Below are positions 1 to 7,670 of a stretch of 52,378 nt of DNA, one piece after another. Each line of letters begins with the position of its first letter. Position 1 is the stretch's first letter. Position numbers and translations under genes: made by a program. The notes below the pieces were generated by a model that saw only the letters and a list, made by a program, of their open reading frames with translations, was not told where the DNA came from and did not search any database. The stretch is from an uncultured Bacteroidota bacterium (GTDB lineage: Bacteria; Bacteroidota; Bacteroidia; Flavobacteriales; Flavobacteriaceae), in assembly GCA_902510475.1 (NCBI GenBank), contig CABXCC010000007.1:1-52378 (forward strand), given 5' to 3'.

Positions 1-492
1 GAATCTGAAAGAGATTTAAAATATATAATTGCTCCGCACGAAATAGGTGAAAACTGTAATAGAATAAAACAAAAAATTAAAAAAAGATCTGTTCTTTTTT
101 CAGAAATAAAATCAAATCAATCTAAGGGTGATTTTTCATGTTTAATAATTGATAATATTGGGATGCTATCTTCATTATATTCTTACTGCACATTAGCATA
201 TGTTGGTGGGGGTATGGGAACAACAGGACTGCATAATACCTTGGAGCCAGCTTCATTTGGAAAGCCCATTATAATTGGTAAAAATTACAAAACATTTGAC
301 GAAGCTAGGATGATGATTAAAAATGGAGGAATGATCAGTGTATCTAACAACTATAAAGAGTTTTATAATTCATTTGAAAAAGCATTAAGTGATAAAGATG
401 AATTAAATAGAATGTCAAATAGTAATTCTGACTATTTCAAAAAGCAAAAAGGAGCTATCAATCTAATTTTAAATCATATAAAAAACGAATAA
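1..492 (+). CDS. waaA: 3-deoxy-D-manno-octulosonic acid (Kdo) transferase, C-terminal part (partial)
   Basis: The frame is open from the first base, so the 5' end lies outside the window; about 163 residues are seen. WaaA/KdtA transfers Kdo from CMP-Kdo to lipid A precursor at the inner membrane. The visible part is the GT-B C-terminal domain: IIAPHEI, then IDNIGMLSSLYSY, the glycine-rich GGGMGTTGLHNTLEP segment and the FGKPIIIGKNYKTFDEA stretch, all typical of the nucleotide-sugar binding half of WaaA. The internal Met at 163 is not the start, because the conserved motifs begin upstream of it. The gene ends 8 bases before a strong hairpin terminator. The family call is confident from these motifs; the missing N-terminal acceptor domain cannot be judged. 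Confidence 0.93.
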   Translation, partial: ESERDLKYIIAPHEIGENCNRIKQKIKKRSVLFSEIKSNQSKGDFSCLIIDNIGMLSSLYSYCTLAYVGGGMGTTGLHNTLEPASFGKPIIIGKNYKTFDEARMMIKNGGMISVSNNYKEFYNSFEKALSDKDELNRMSNSNSDYFKKQKGAINLILNHIKNE

Positions 493-500
493 AAAATAAA

Positions 501-527
501 AAAAGGGGGATGTACTACCCCCCTTTT
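501..527. terminator. G/C-tract hairpin terminator, bidirectional
   Basis: A perfect 9-bp stem (AAAAGGGGG at 501-509 with CCCCCTTTT at 519-527) closes a 9-base loop. It sits just after the waaA stop. On the minus strand it is followed by a long T-rich tail (complement of the A-run at 491-504), so it would also stop leftward transcripts coming from the attenuator at 557-707. Confidence 0.8.
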
Positions 528-562
528 AACATAAACAAACTAACTAAACTAATTATAAAAAA

Positions 563-589
563 AAAAGCTTATCATGATGATAAGCTTTT
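563..589 (-). terminator. Attenuator terminator hairpin of the orphan trp leader
   Basis: A perfect 12-bp stem (AAAAGCTTATCA at 563-574 with TGATAAGCTTTT at 578-589) closes a 3-base loop. On the minus strand it is followed by further T residues (complement of the A-run at 557-562), the form of an intrinsic terminator for leftward transcription. On the plus strand the only T-run is inside the stem. It lies 25 bases after the stop of the Trp-rich leader peptide at 615-671, which makes it the 3:4 stem of an attenuator. Confidence 0.75.
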
Positions 590-614
590 GAAATATTGTC
601 ATATAGCGATTACC

Positions 615-671
615 TCATGAAACGTTAATATCATGTAACCACCACCAGTTATTTAAAAATAATTTTTTCAT
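615..671 (-). CDS. trpL: Trp-rich leader peptide (trpL-like), 18 aa
   Basis: The reading frame ATG...TGA encodes MKKLFLNNWWWLHDINVS. Three consecutive Trp codons (TGG x3, positions 639-647) in so short a peptide, a MKK-type start, and a U-tailed terminator hairpin 25 bases after the stop are hallmarks of a trp operon leader peptide. In such systems, ribosome stalling at the Trp codons when charged tRNA-Trp is scarce lets the antiterminator form. The start codon is only about 5 bases after a possible -7 box (677-684), so translation may be nearly leaderless. There is no trpE or other biosynthetic gene downstream in the window. The peptide could act in cis on nothing, act in trans, or be a remnant of a relocated trp operon. 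Confidence 0.65.
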   Translation of the reverse strand: MKKLFLNNWWWLHDINVS

Positions 672-676
672 TAGTA

Positions 677-707
677 TAAAGATAGTGATCTATTTATTTA
701 TTGAAAA
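677..707 (-). promoter_or_regulatory. Possible promoter of the trp leader RNA
   Basis: On the minus strand TATCTTTA (677-684) matches the Bacteroidota -7 consensus TAnnTTTG except for the last base. A TTTT (704-707) lies 19 bases upstream, where the -33 TTTG/TTG is expected. Both boxes are imperfect, so this is a tentative call. Confidence 0.35.
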
Positions 708-744
708 GGTATTCACAAAAAATTTTTTAATTTATTTTTTTTGA

Positions 745-774
745 TTGAATACCCGATTAAATAGTCGACATTTG
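745..774 (+). promoter_or_regulatory. Possible promoter of the DEAD-box helicase gene
   Basis: TTG at 745-747 is followed after 19 bases by GACATTTG (767-774), one mismatch from the Bacteroidota -7 consensus TAnnTTTG. The helicase ATG is at 792, which would give a leader of roughly 10 bases. It is divergent from the trp leader promoter in the same intergenic stretch. Confidence 0.4.
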
Positions 775-791
775 CACGATTAAATAATTTA

Positions 792-2519
792 ATGACAAAG
801 TTTAAAGAATTAGGAGTTAATAAAGAATTGTGCAAGGCAATCGAGGAACTGGGTTTTAAAAAACCAACAGAAGTTCAAAAAGAATCAATCCCTTTTTTAC
901 TTACGGAAAATGAGGACCTAATCGCACTTGCTCAAACAGGTACAGGTAAAACAGCTGCTTTTGGCTTGCCTGCCATTCAACAAGTTGATGTAGAAAATAA
1001 AAATGTTCAAGTAATAATTCTTTGTCCAACTCGTGAATTGTGCGTTCAGATTTGTAAAGATTTAGAATCCTATTCAAAATACGTTAAAGGTATTAAGCTT
1101 TTATCTGTTTACGGAGGTACAAACATTGAAACACAAATTAAATCTTTGAAAAAAGGAGTTCAGATTGTAGTTGGAACACCTGGAAGAACCAAAGATTTAT
1201 TAAAAAGAAAAAATCTAAAACTTGAACTAGTTAACAGGGTAATTCTTGATGAGGCAGATGAAATGCTTAGCATGGGATTCAAGGATGATTTAGATTTTAT
1301 TTTAGATAAAACCTCATCAAATAGGCAAACAATGTTGTTTTCAGCAACAATATCTAAAGAAGTTAAAAGTATCTCAAAAAAATATATGAGAGATGCTAAA
1401 GAAATTACCGTTTCCAAAATAAATTCAACCGCAAAAAACATTGAACATCATATTTATAATGTAAGCTCAAGAAATAAATATGAGGCATTAAAAAGAATTG
1501 CTGATTTTAATCCAAATATTTATGGAATAGTTTTCTGTAGAACAAAAAGACATACCAAAGAAATAGCTAATAAGTTCATGGCTGAAGGTTATAATGCTGA
1601 TGCAATTCATGGAGATCTTTCTCAAAATCAAAGAGATGAAGTGATGCAGAGGTTTAGAGATAAGTCTTTGCAGATATTAATTGCTACTGATGTTGCCGCG
1701 AGAGGTCTAGATGTTGATAATATTACACACGTAATTAATTATTCACTTCCTGACGACCCTGAGGTTTATGTTCATAGAAGTGGTAGAACCGCTAGAGCTG
1801 GAAAAAGCGGAATTTCAATCGCTATTTCAAATGAAAGCGAAAGAAGAAAAATAAAATCTATAGAAAAAAAGGGAGCTATAAAATTCATTCCAAAAGAGGT
1901 CCCAACAGGAAGCGAAATATGTTCAAATCAGTTATTTAAGCTGATAGATAAAATTGAAAATGTTGATGTTGATGAGGAGCAAATCAAACCTTTTTTAGAA
2001 AATATATACAAAAAACTTGAATGGCTAAGCCGAGAAGAATTAATTAAAAGATTTGTGTCTGCTGAATTTAATAGATTTTTAAAATATTATAAAGAATCCA
2101 ATAAACTGCCTTCCAAAAGGTCAAAAGATAAAAGAAGCTCTAAAAGAGGTGATAGAAATGGAAAATCATTAACAGCATTTTCTATTAATATCGGAAGAAA
2201 ACACAGAGCAACTCCATTAGATATTATTTCTATTGTAAATAGAGCATTAAAATCTAATAGTATTGAAATCGGTAAAATTGAATTAGGTAGATATCAAACA
2301 TTTTTTGAGATTGATAAAGACTATAAGGATGATTTTATAAAAAATATTAAAAAAATTGATTTTAAGGGGAATGATTTGGTTTTAGCAGAGCCATCCGATC
2401 TTGATCAAAATCCTTCTAAAAGAAGAAAAGATAGAGGGAATAGAAGAAATCGTGGTAAAAGATCTGACTCTAGAAATTCATCAAGAAAGAGAAAAAAGAA
2501 AAAATCAAGATTTAGATAA
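792..2519 (+). CDS. deaD: DEAD-box ATP-dependent RNA helicase with DbpA-type RNA-binding domain
   Basis: This 575-residue RNA helicase has the motifs in order: Q-motif region (about 4-31), Walker A TGTGKT (49-54), PTREL (79-83), TPGR (129-132), DEAD (153-156), SAT (184-186), an IVFCRTKR segment, ARGLD (303-307) and HRSGR (328-332). Around residues 455-525 there is a DbpA/CsdA-like RNA-recognition domain (FSINIGRKHRATPLDI). The last 40 or so residues are a very basic Arg/Lys/Ser tail, probably disordered and RNA-binding. Family members unwind structured RNA in ribosome assembly, mRNA decay and cold adaptation. The gene is monocistronic, ends at a hairpin terminator, and converges with the PUL. 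The symbol follows the DeaD/CsdA group; the exact orthologue is inferred. Confidence 0.93.
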   Translation: MTKFKELGVNKELCKAIEELGFKKPTEVQKESIPFLLTENEDLIALAQTGTGKTAAFGLPAIQQVDVENKNVQVIILCPTRELCVQICKDLESYSKYVKGIKLLSVYGGTNIETQIKSLKKGVQIVVGTPGRTKDLLKRKNLKLELVNRVILDEADEMLSMGFKDDLDFILDKTSSNRQTMLFSATISKEVKSISKKYMRDAKEITVSKINSTAKNIEHHIYNVSSRNKYEALKRIADFNPNIYGIVFCRTKRHTKEIANKFMAEGYNADAIHGDLSQNQRDEVMQRFRDKSLQILIATDVAARGLDVDNITHVINYSLPDDPEVYVHRSGRTARAGKSGISIAISNESERRKIKSIEKKGAIKFIPKEVPTGSEICSNQLFKLIDKIENVDVDEEQIKPFLENIYKKLEWLSREELIKRFVSAEFNRFLKYYKESNKLPSKRSKDKRSSKRGDRNGKSLTAFSINIGRKHRATPLDIISIVNRALKSNSIEIGKIELGRYQTFFEIDKDYKDDFIKNIKKIDFKGNDLVLAEPSDLDQNPSKRRKDRGNRRNRGKRSDSRNSSRKRKKKKSRFR

Positions 2520-2531
2520 AATTGAGTTTTT

Positions 2532-2562
2532 AAACAATCCCTTCAATCTGTAAAGGGTGTTT
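2532..2562. terminator. Terminator between the convergent helicase and GH3 genes
   Basis: An imperfect hairpin (AAACA-AT-CCCTT paired with AAGGG-TGTTT) lies in the 43-base gap between two convergent genes. It is followed by a T-run on the plus strand and preceded by an A-rich stretch that gives T residues on the minus strand, so it could serve both genes. Confidence 0.6.
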
Positions 2563-4812
2563 TTAATTTAAAATCAGCTTGAATAATTTATTGAACTCAA
2601 AATCAGAACTGGGACTTATAGCTATTTCAAATTCACCAGATTCAAGAATTAATTTTCCGTTATTGTAGAATTTTAAGTCCTCGGGGGAGATCTCAAAAAC
2701 TACTGTTTTACTCTCTCCTTTTTTAAGAAATATTTTTTTAAAACCTTTTAATTCTTTAACGGGTCTGGTAATACTTCCAACTTTATCACGAATATACAAT
2801 TGAACTATCTCATGCCCGTCAAAATCCCCTGTATTAGTAATTGTTGAGCTAGCTTTTAATATTTCAGATTCTTTAACCTTGTCATTAGAAAGTTTAATTT
2901 CAGAGTATTTAAAAGTTGTATAGCTAAGGCCGTGACCAAATGGATATAATGGGGTGTTTGGCGAATCTATATAATTTGATTTATAATCTTCGGTTGGGTT
3001 TTCTTTTGAAATTGGTCTCCCTGTATTTTTTTGATTATAATAAATTGGTACTTGACCAAGATTTCTTGGAAAAGTAATGGGTAGTTTTGCAGATGGATTA
3101 TATTTTCCAAATAAAATATCTGCTACGCCAAGCCCTCCACTAGTTCCTGGATACCAAACCTCTAATATAGCATCAGCTAGAGAATCTTCAATTGTCAGAT
3201 CCAGTGGACGACCATTCATTAAAACTAAAATAATTGGTTTATTGGGTAATTCACCCCTTATAGTTTTAATCAACTGTGTTTGAATTCCAGGAAGTTTAAT
3301 ATTAGTTCTACTTGCAGCTTCTCCACTCATGTTATAATCTTCACCTAAAACCATTATTATTTTATCTGCTTTTTTGGCTATGTTTATAGCTTTATCAAAT
3401 CCACTGTAATCGTTACTTTCAATATCACAGCCCTGAGCGAACATAATGTTCGAATCATCTAAATATTCTTTTATTCCTTGAAATATACTAATCGCTTTTC
3501 CGTTTCTGTCCCCTGCAGCTGCCCAGCTCCCTATAATATTTTTTTTATCCTTTGCTAGTGGACCAATCAATGCAATAGATTGTTTTTTGTTTAATGGAAG
3601 AGTTTTATCAATATTTTTAAGTAGGACGGATGATTTAGACGCTATTTTTCTTGCAGATTCTAAAAATTCAGGACGATAGGTGATTTCTTCTTCTCTTTTT
3701 TCATTGCAATACTTATAAGGGTCATCAAATAAACCTAATTTAAATTTGGCAGTAAGAATTTTTCTACACGCTTCATTTATCAATGTTTCATCGACTTTAC
3801 CCTCAATTATCAATTCTTTTAAAAAACGTCTATATGCACCACTCATCATATCCATATCGATACCAGAATTAATAGCTAATTCAGTAGCATGTTTTTCATT
3901 TTCAGCATATCCGTGATTTACCAATTCATTAATCGCTGTATAATCTGTAACCACAAATCCGTTAAATCCCCATTCATCTCTAAGGATGTCCTTAAATATA
4001 TATTGGTTTGCTGTTGCAGGTACACCATTAAGCTCATTAAAAGCAGTCATAAATGTTTCAACACCCACATCAATTGCTGCTTTAAACGGAGGCATATATA
4101 CATTTCTAAGCTCATTATCACCCATATTAACAGTATGATAATCTCTACCTGCTTGAGCAGCTCCATATCCAACAAAATGTTTTGCACAGGCTAAAATTGT
4201 ATTATTATTAGTGAGACTATTGCCTTGAAAACCTTTAACATATGCTTTGGCAATTTTACTGGTTAAATAAACATCTTCTCCAGATCCTTCAGAAATACGT
4301 CCCCAACGAGGATCTCTTGCAATATCAATCATCGGAGCAAACGTCCAATGTACTCCAGCGGCCGAAGCTTCTTCTGCTGATATTCTGGCTACTTCCTCAA
4401 CATCTTCAAGATCCCAACCTGAGGCAATTCCTAAGTTTATGGGAAAAATTGTTTTAAAACCATGAATGACGTCATAACCAAAAAGCAAAGGAATACCTAA
4501 ACGAGTCTCCTCAACGGCAATTTTTTGTAATTCTCTGGTCCCTTTAGATGTGTATACATTTAACATTGAGCCTAAATTACCTTCTTTAAGGAATCTCATA
4601 TTATCTGAATTTACATATGGCCCCGTATTGTTCCAATCACCACTGTACATAATTGTTTGTCCAATTTTTTCATCTAATGTCATCAGACTCATGATAGAAT
4701 CTACTTTTCTGTAGATATCTGTTTCTGGATTATTATTATTATTATTTGCACTTAAATAAAGGCAGTGACTAAATATTAACAAAACAATTGTAGTTATTGA
4801 AATTTTTTTCAT
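2563..4812 (-). CDS. bglX: Glycoside hydrolase family 3 beta-glucosidase (BglX-like), exported
   Basis: An exported GH3 enzyme that removes glucose from the non-reducing end of beta-gluco-oligosaccharides. I chose the ATG at 4812 (749 aa): it begins MKKISITTIV and a signal peptide ending near LSA-NN. An upstream TTG at 4830 would add six residues. The GH3 N-terminal TIM barrel carries KHFVGYG (about 211-217) and the nucleophile Asp290 in VVTDY. The second domain carries the acid/base candidate Glu498 in SGEAASRTNIKLP, as in BglX. A fibronectin III-like domain closes the protein (about 640-745). It is the last gene of the PUL, 21 bases after the module lipoprotein. There is no T9SS tag, so a periplasmic location is likely. 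Given the GH144 partner, activity on sophoro-oligosaccharides (beta-1,2) is a reasonable inference, but GH3 specificity cannot be read directly. Confidence 0.92.
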   Translation of the reverse strand: MKKISITTIVLLIFSHCLYLSANNNNNNPETDIYRKVDSIMSLMTLDEKIGQTIMYSGDWNNTGPYVNSDNMRFLKEGNLGSMLNVYTSKGTRELQKIAVEETRLGIPLLFGYDVIHGFKTIFPINLGIASGWDLEDVEEVARISAEEASAAGVHWTFAPMIDIARDPRWGRISEGSGEDVYLTSKIAKAYVKGFQGNSLTNNNTILACAKHFVGYGAAQAGRDYHTVNMGDNELRNVYMPPFKAAIDVGVETFMTAFNELNGVPATANQYIFKDILRDEWGFNGFVVTDYTAINELVNHGYAENEKHATELAINSGIDMDMMSGAYRRFLKELIIEGKVDETLINEACRKILTAKFKLGLFDDPYKYCNEKREEEITYRPEFLESARKIASKSSVLLKNIDKTLPLNKKQSIALIGPLAKDKKNIIGSWAAAGDRNGKAISIFQGIKEYLDDSNIMFAQGCDIESNDYSGFDKAINIAKKADKIIMVLGEDYNMSGEAASRTNIKLPGIQTQLIKTIRGELPNKPIILVLMNGRPLDLTIEDSLADAILEVWYPGTSGGLGVADILFGKYNPSAKLPITFPRNLGQVPIYYNQKNTGRPISKENPTEDYKSNYIDSPNTPLYPFGHGLSYTTFKYSEIKLSNDKVKESEILKASSTITNTGDFDGHEIVQLYIRDKVGSITRPVKELKGFKKIFLKKGESKTVVFEISPEDLKFYNNGKLILESGEFEIAISPSSDFEFNKLFKLILN

Positions 4813-4833
4813 GGTTTGATAATTAATCAATTT

Positions 4834-6384
4834 CTAATTTTCTTCCCATCGAAGTTCATCAATATAATAAATATCTTCAGGGTTCCCGTTATTTTGACCG
4901 GCATTGAAAAATAAAACAAGTGTAGTATTTTCGTTACCTATTGAGTCGCTAAAATCATAAGAAAATTCTTGCCATGTATTAACCGAGCTAAAGTCTGACC
5001 ATTTTTCAATCGCGGATCCTCCTTCAAGTTTTGCTAAAACTTGAATTGATGAATTAGAGTAGAGCTTAAATTTTAATTTGTTGTGTGAATTTAAATTAAT
5101 AATTGAACCATAATTTAATATAAAGGCATCATATGCCTCTGTCCCATCATCAGTATATTGACCAACATTCTCGCTTCTGTTATCACAGCTAATTAACGGA
5201 TTTAATACACTTGGAACAGTAGTTTCAATCCCATAATTCTGTTGACAATTCCAATCACTAATTATATTATAATCTTGAACAACATTTGAACAGTTTTCGA
5301 TCACAGGCTCATCACATGGTGCAGGTAGAAACATCAAATCATCAATATAATACATATCGGTTAACGTTCCGTTTGTTACATTATGGTTAAAGAAAATTTT
5401 TAGTTGTGTTTGATCATTCGCTGATAAACTAAAATCAAATACATAATTAACCCATTCATTTGTCAAATTTATATTGTTATTTATTTCTATGGGTGATTCT
5501 CCACCCTCGAGTCTTGCCAATAGTGGTGAGCTTATGGATGAATGAATTTTTATATGTAATTGAGGATTTTCGGTAAGATTTATAGGGTCGTTAAAATTAA
5601 TTGTTAATGCATCAGACCCGTCTAATCCATCATCAGTATATTGGCCAACAAAAATACTATTATTGATTTCATTAGGATACGGGTTATTTACTGTATGAAT
5701 TTCATTATTAGCACTTAATAATTCATAATTCTGCTGACATTCAAAGTCACTTAAAATATTATTATTTTCAGTAAAATTTTCACATGGATTAACAAAAGTA
5801 TCAAAAAACAAATCGTCTATGTAATATAAGTTTGGTGTACTACCAATTACCTCAACCCCATAATTAAGAAAAACTTTTAATTTGGTATGATTTTCATATT
5901 GCCTCCAACTAAAATCAAAAATATAAATTCCCCATGCATTATCGCCATTAACATTTTGTGATTGAATAACTGGTTCAGATGAACCACCATCCATCATAAC
6001 CCGAAGTTCCCCTGAAATTTCAGTCTTGACTTTAATTTTAAAAACTGTATTAGTTGATAAATCAATGGGAGATCCATAGTCAATTTCAATAAAATCTGTT
6101 GGTTCTTGTGTGTCTGTGTATAAACCAACAAAATTACTAGTATTCAAAGGAGTTTCAGAAGGATTTCGAACAGTTTCTACATTGTCTAATATGAAATTTG
6201 ACTGACATTCAAAGTCAGTTATAATATCAGGGTTAATAATTACACCCTCTAAATCACAAGGATTGTAGCTTATAACGGGGAAGTCTTGAAAATCATCTTC
6301 ACAAGACAAAAAAATTATCAAAATCAAAAATAATAGGGAACTTTTGAGAGAAAAATTTAGGCTGTCCATAATTTGATTTTTCAT
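4834..6384 (-). CDS. Lipoprotein with three repeated beta-sandwich (CBM-like) modules
   Basis: This 516-residue protein has no recognised enzyme motif. A long N-terminal hydrophobic stretch ends in FLSC, so Cys28 would be lipidated; the acidic residues straight after it (CEDDFQDF) resemble the Bacteroidota signal for export to the cell surface. Three modules of about 150 residues follow (roughly 55-195, 210-350, 370-516), each with a VGxYTDDG-type segment, a glycine-rich LEGG segment, a W..Y.FDFS segment and a closing YYIDDL/YYIDEL. The same module occurs twice in the next gene upstream. The pattern resembles carbohydrate-binding beta-sandwich repeats seen in flavobacterial glucan loci. It lies 13 bases after the T9SS module protein in the same operon. 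A role as surface glycan-binding protein, in the place of SusE/SusF, is inferred. Confidence 0.8.
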   Translation of the reverse strand: MKNQIMDSLNFSLKSSLLFLILIIFLSCEDDFQDFPVISYNPCDLEGVIINPDIITDFECQSNFILDNVETVRNPSETPLNTSNFVGLYTDTQEPTDFIEIDYGSPIDLSTNTVFKIKVKTEISGELRVMMDGGSSEPVIQSQNVNGDNAWGIYIFDFSWRQYENHTKLKVFLNYGVEVIGSTPNLYYIDDLFFDTFVNPCENFTENNNILSDFECQQNYELLSANNEIHTVNNPYPNEINNSIFVGQYTDDGLDGSDALTINFNDPINLTENPQLHIKIHSSISSPLLARLEGGESPIEINNNINLTNEWVNYVFDFSLSANDQTQLKIFFNHNVTNGTLTDMYYIDDLMFLPAPCDEPVIENCSNVVQDYNIISDWNCQQNYGIETTVPSVLNPLISCDNRSENVGQYTDDGTEAYDAFILNYGSIINLNSHNKLKFKLYSNSSIQVLAKLEGGSAIEKWSDFSSVNTWQEFSYDFSDSIGNENTTLVLFFNAGQNNGNPEDIYYIDELRWEEN

Positions 6385-6397
6385 TTAATTTTTAAAA

Positions 6398-7603
6398 TTA
6401 TTTTTTTAATATCTTAAAAGACTCCTGTTTTGATTCAGAATATGTATTTAGAATATAAATATCAGAATCAAGATTTGAAACATCAATCTCAAAATTTTTG
6501 CTATTTATATTATTTTCATTTAAAATAAGTTTACCATGAATATCATACAACTTATACGAATTGATAATATCATTGGATCTAATATTTAAAATATTAAAAA
6601 CTGGATTTGGATAAAGAGTTAATTCAGAAATCCCTTCTTCTGTTAAAGATAAAGAGGATGTAAAACGAATATCATCAATATGATAAATATCTGTCGATGT
6701 TCCTGATTCTTGCGAAGCATTAAAGAATAAGATAAGTTTAGTATTAGCGTTACCGACAGAAGTGCTAAAATCAAAGTTAAATTCCTCCCAAGTATTTTCT
6801 TGGCTATAATCTGACCAAACCTCAGTGTCTGTATCTCCTTCTAATTTTGCTAAAACTTGAATAGAGGATGTAGAGTGTAGTTTAAAACTTAGATAAGGAT
6901 TTGAAGAAAGATCTATTTCACTTTCAAAGTCTATTAATAAATTATCCCATCCATTGGTTCCATCATCAATATATTCTCCAACGTTTGTCGATGTATTAAT
7001 CCCATCATAGAATGGATTTGATACAGTTTGAATATTCCCTGAGAGAGGAACTGAGGGGTTTAAGCTTTCAAAATCTGAAATCATCGGGAGATTATTACTC
7101 GAATTAGTAAATCTAATATCATCAATATAATATATGTCAGATGATGTTCCTGATTCTTGAGCAGCATTAAAGAACAAAACTAGTTTTGTATTACCGTTTG
7201 ATACAGCATCACTAAAATCAAAATTAAATTCTTCCCATGTGTTTTCTAAACTATAGTCTGACCATAACTCTAATTCTGAGCCTCCCTCAAGTTTAGCTAA
7301 AACTTGTATAGATGTAGGGGAATACAGCTTAAAACTAAGATAAGGATTTGAAGAAAGATCTATTACGCTTTCAAAGTCTATCAATAAATTATCCCATCCA
7401 TTAGTCCCATCATCTGAGTATTCTCCAATATTAGCTGATTTGTTAATTCCAGTCTGAAAAGCATTTACGACAGTATTAATTCCATTACCTAAAATAGTTT
7501 GACTAACATCTCCACATTCAAAATTTGTAATAACCGGGTCAGAGCATTGACCAAAGGTAAAATACCCTGAAAGTAAAGTGATAAATAGTATAAATTTTCT
7601 CAT
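6398..7603 (-). CDS. T9SS-secreted protein with two CBM-like modules
   Basis: This 401-residue protein has a signal peptide (MRKFILFITLLSGYFTFGQ). Two near-identical modules (about 20-168 and 172-317) follow, related to those of the adjacent lipoprotein, each ending YYIDDIRF or YHIDDIRF. The final 75 residues form a type IX secretion C-terminal sorting domain, with LYPNPVFNILNI at its start and a terminal ESFKILKK. It has no visible catalytic domain, so it is probably a secreted or surface-attached glycan-binding protein working with the SusC/SusD pair. It begins 67 bases after the GH144 stop. The two modules are also similar at DNA level, which suggests a recent internal duplication. Confidence 0.85.
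   Translation of the reverse strand: MRKFILFITLLSGYFTFGQCSDPVITNFECGDVSQTILGNGINTVVNAFQTGINKSANIGEYSDDGTNGWDNLLIDFESVIDLSSNPYLSFKLYSPTSIQVLAKLEGGSELELWSDYSLENTWEEFNFDFSDAVSNGNTKLVLFFNAAQESGTSSDIYYIDDIRFTNSSNNLPMISDFESLNPSVPLSGNIQTVSNPFYDGINTSTNVGEYIDDGTNGWDNLLIDFESEIDLSSNPYLSFKLHSTSSIQVLAKLEGDTDTEVWSDYSQENTWEEFNFDFSTSVGNANTKLILFFNASQESGTSTDIYHIDDIRFTSSLSLTEEGISELTLYPNPVFNILNIRSNDIINSYKLYDIHGKLILNENNINSKNFEIDVSNLDSDIYILNTYSESKQESFKILKK
6655..7540 (-). repeat. Direct intragenic repeat, period 447 bases
   Basis: Within the T9SS module gene, stretches such as GATAAGGATTTGAAGAAAG (6892 and 7339) and ATTATCCCATCCATT (6941 and 7388) recur exactly 447 bases apart, i.e. 149 codons, the length of one module. 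The surrounding sequence is closely similar too. This marks a recent tandem duplication or gene conversion of one module. Confidence 0.85.
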
Positions 7604-7670
7604 TTAATTCTTGATTTTAAAAGTTATAAATATAACATAGTTCAATTATATTTTTTTTCATATTTGAAGA

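Larger units (their letters stand above)
557..676 (-). ncRNA. Tryptophan-type transcription attenuator RNA with no downstream trp gene
   Basis: Read leftward, the transcript would contain the leader ORF, mutually exclusive stems and a terminator. Region 1 (635-642, overlapping the Trp codons, RNA GUGGUUAC) can pair with region 2 (606-613, GUAAUCGC) over 8 bp including G-U pairs. Region 2 (605-614, GGUAAUCGCU) can instead pair with the 5' arm of the terminator (579-586, AGCUUAUC) with a 2-base bulge, forming an antiterminator. The terminator itself is 563-589. This is the classical 1:2, 2:3, 3:4 layout of an amino-acid attenuator. No biosynthetic gene follows; the next feature leftward is the waaA terminator and waaA on the opposite strand. 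It may therefore act as a free small RNA or be a relic. Pairings were found by eye, with no folding energies. Confidence 0.6.

Noticed and set aside
507-533. Five-codon minus-strand ORF (MLKGG) in the second terminator region
   Set aside because: It is formed by the hairpin's own G-tract, has no supporting signal, and such short frames are expected by chance.
1160-1441. Minus-strand 93-codon frame inside the helicase gene
   Set aside because: It lies wholly antisense to conserved helicase motifs and resembles no protein; a shadow of AT-rich coding sequence.
3889-4194. Plus-strand 101-codon frame inside the GH3 glucosidase gene
   Set aside because: Antisense to well conserved GH3 sequence, with a Cys/Ile-rich composition typical of shadow frames.
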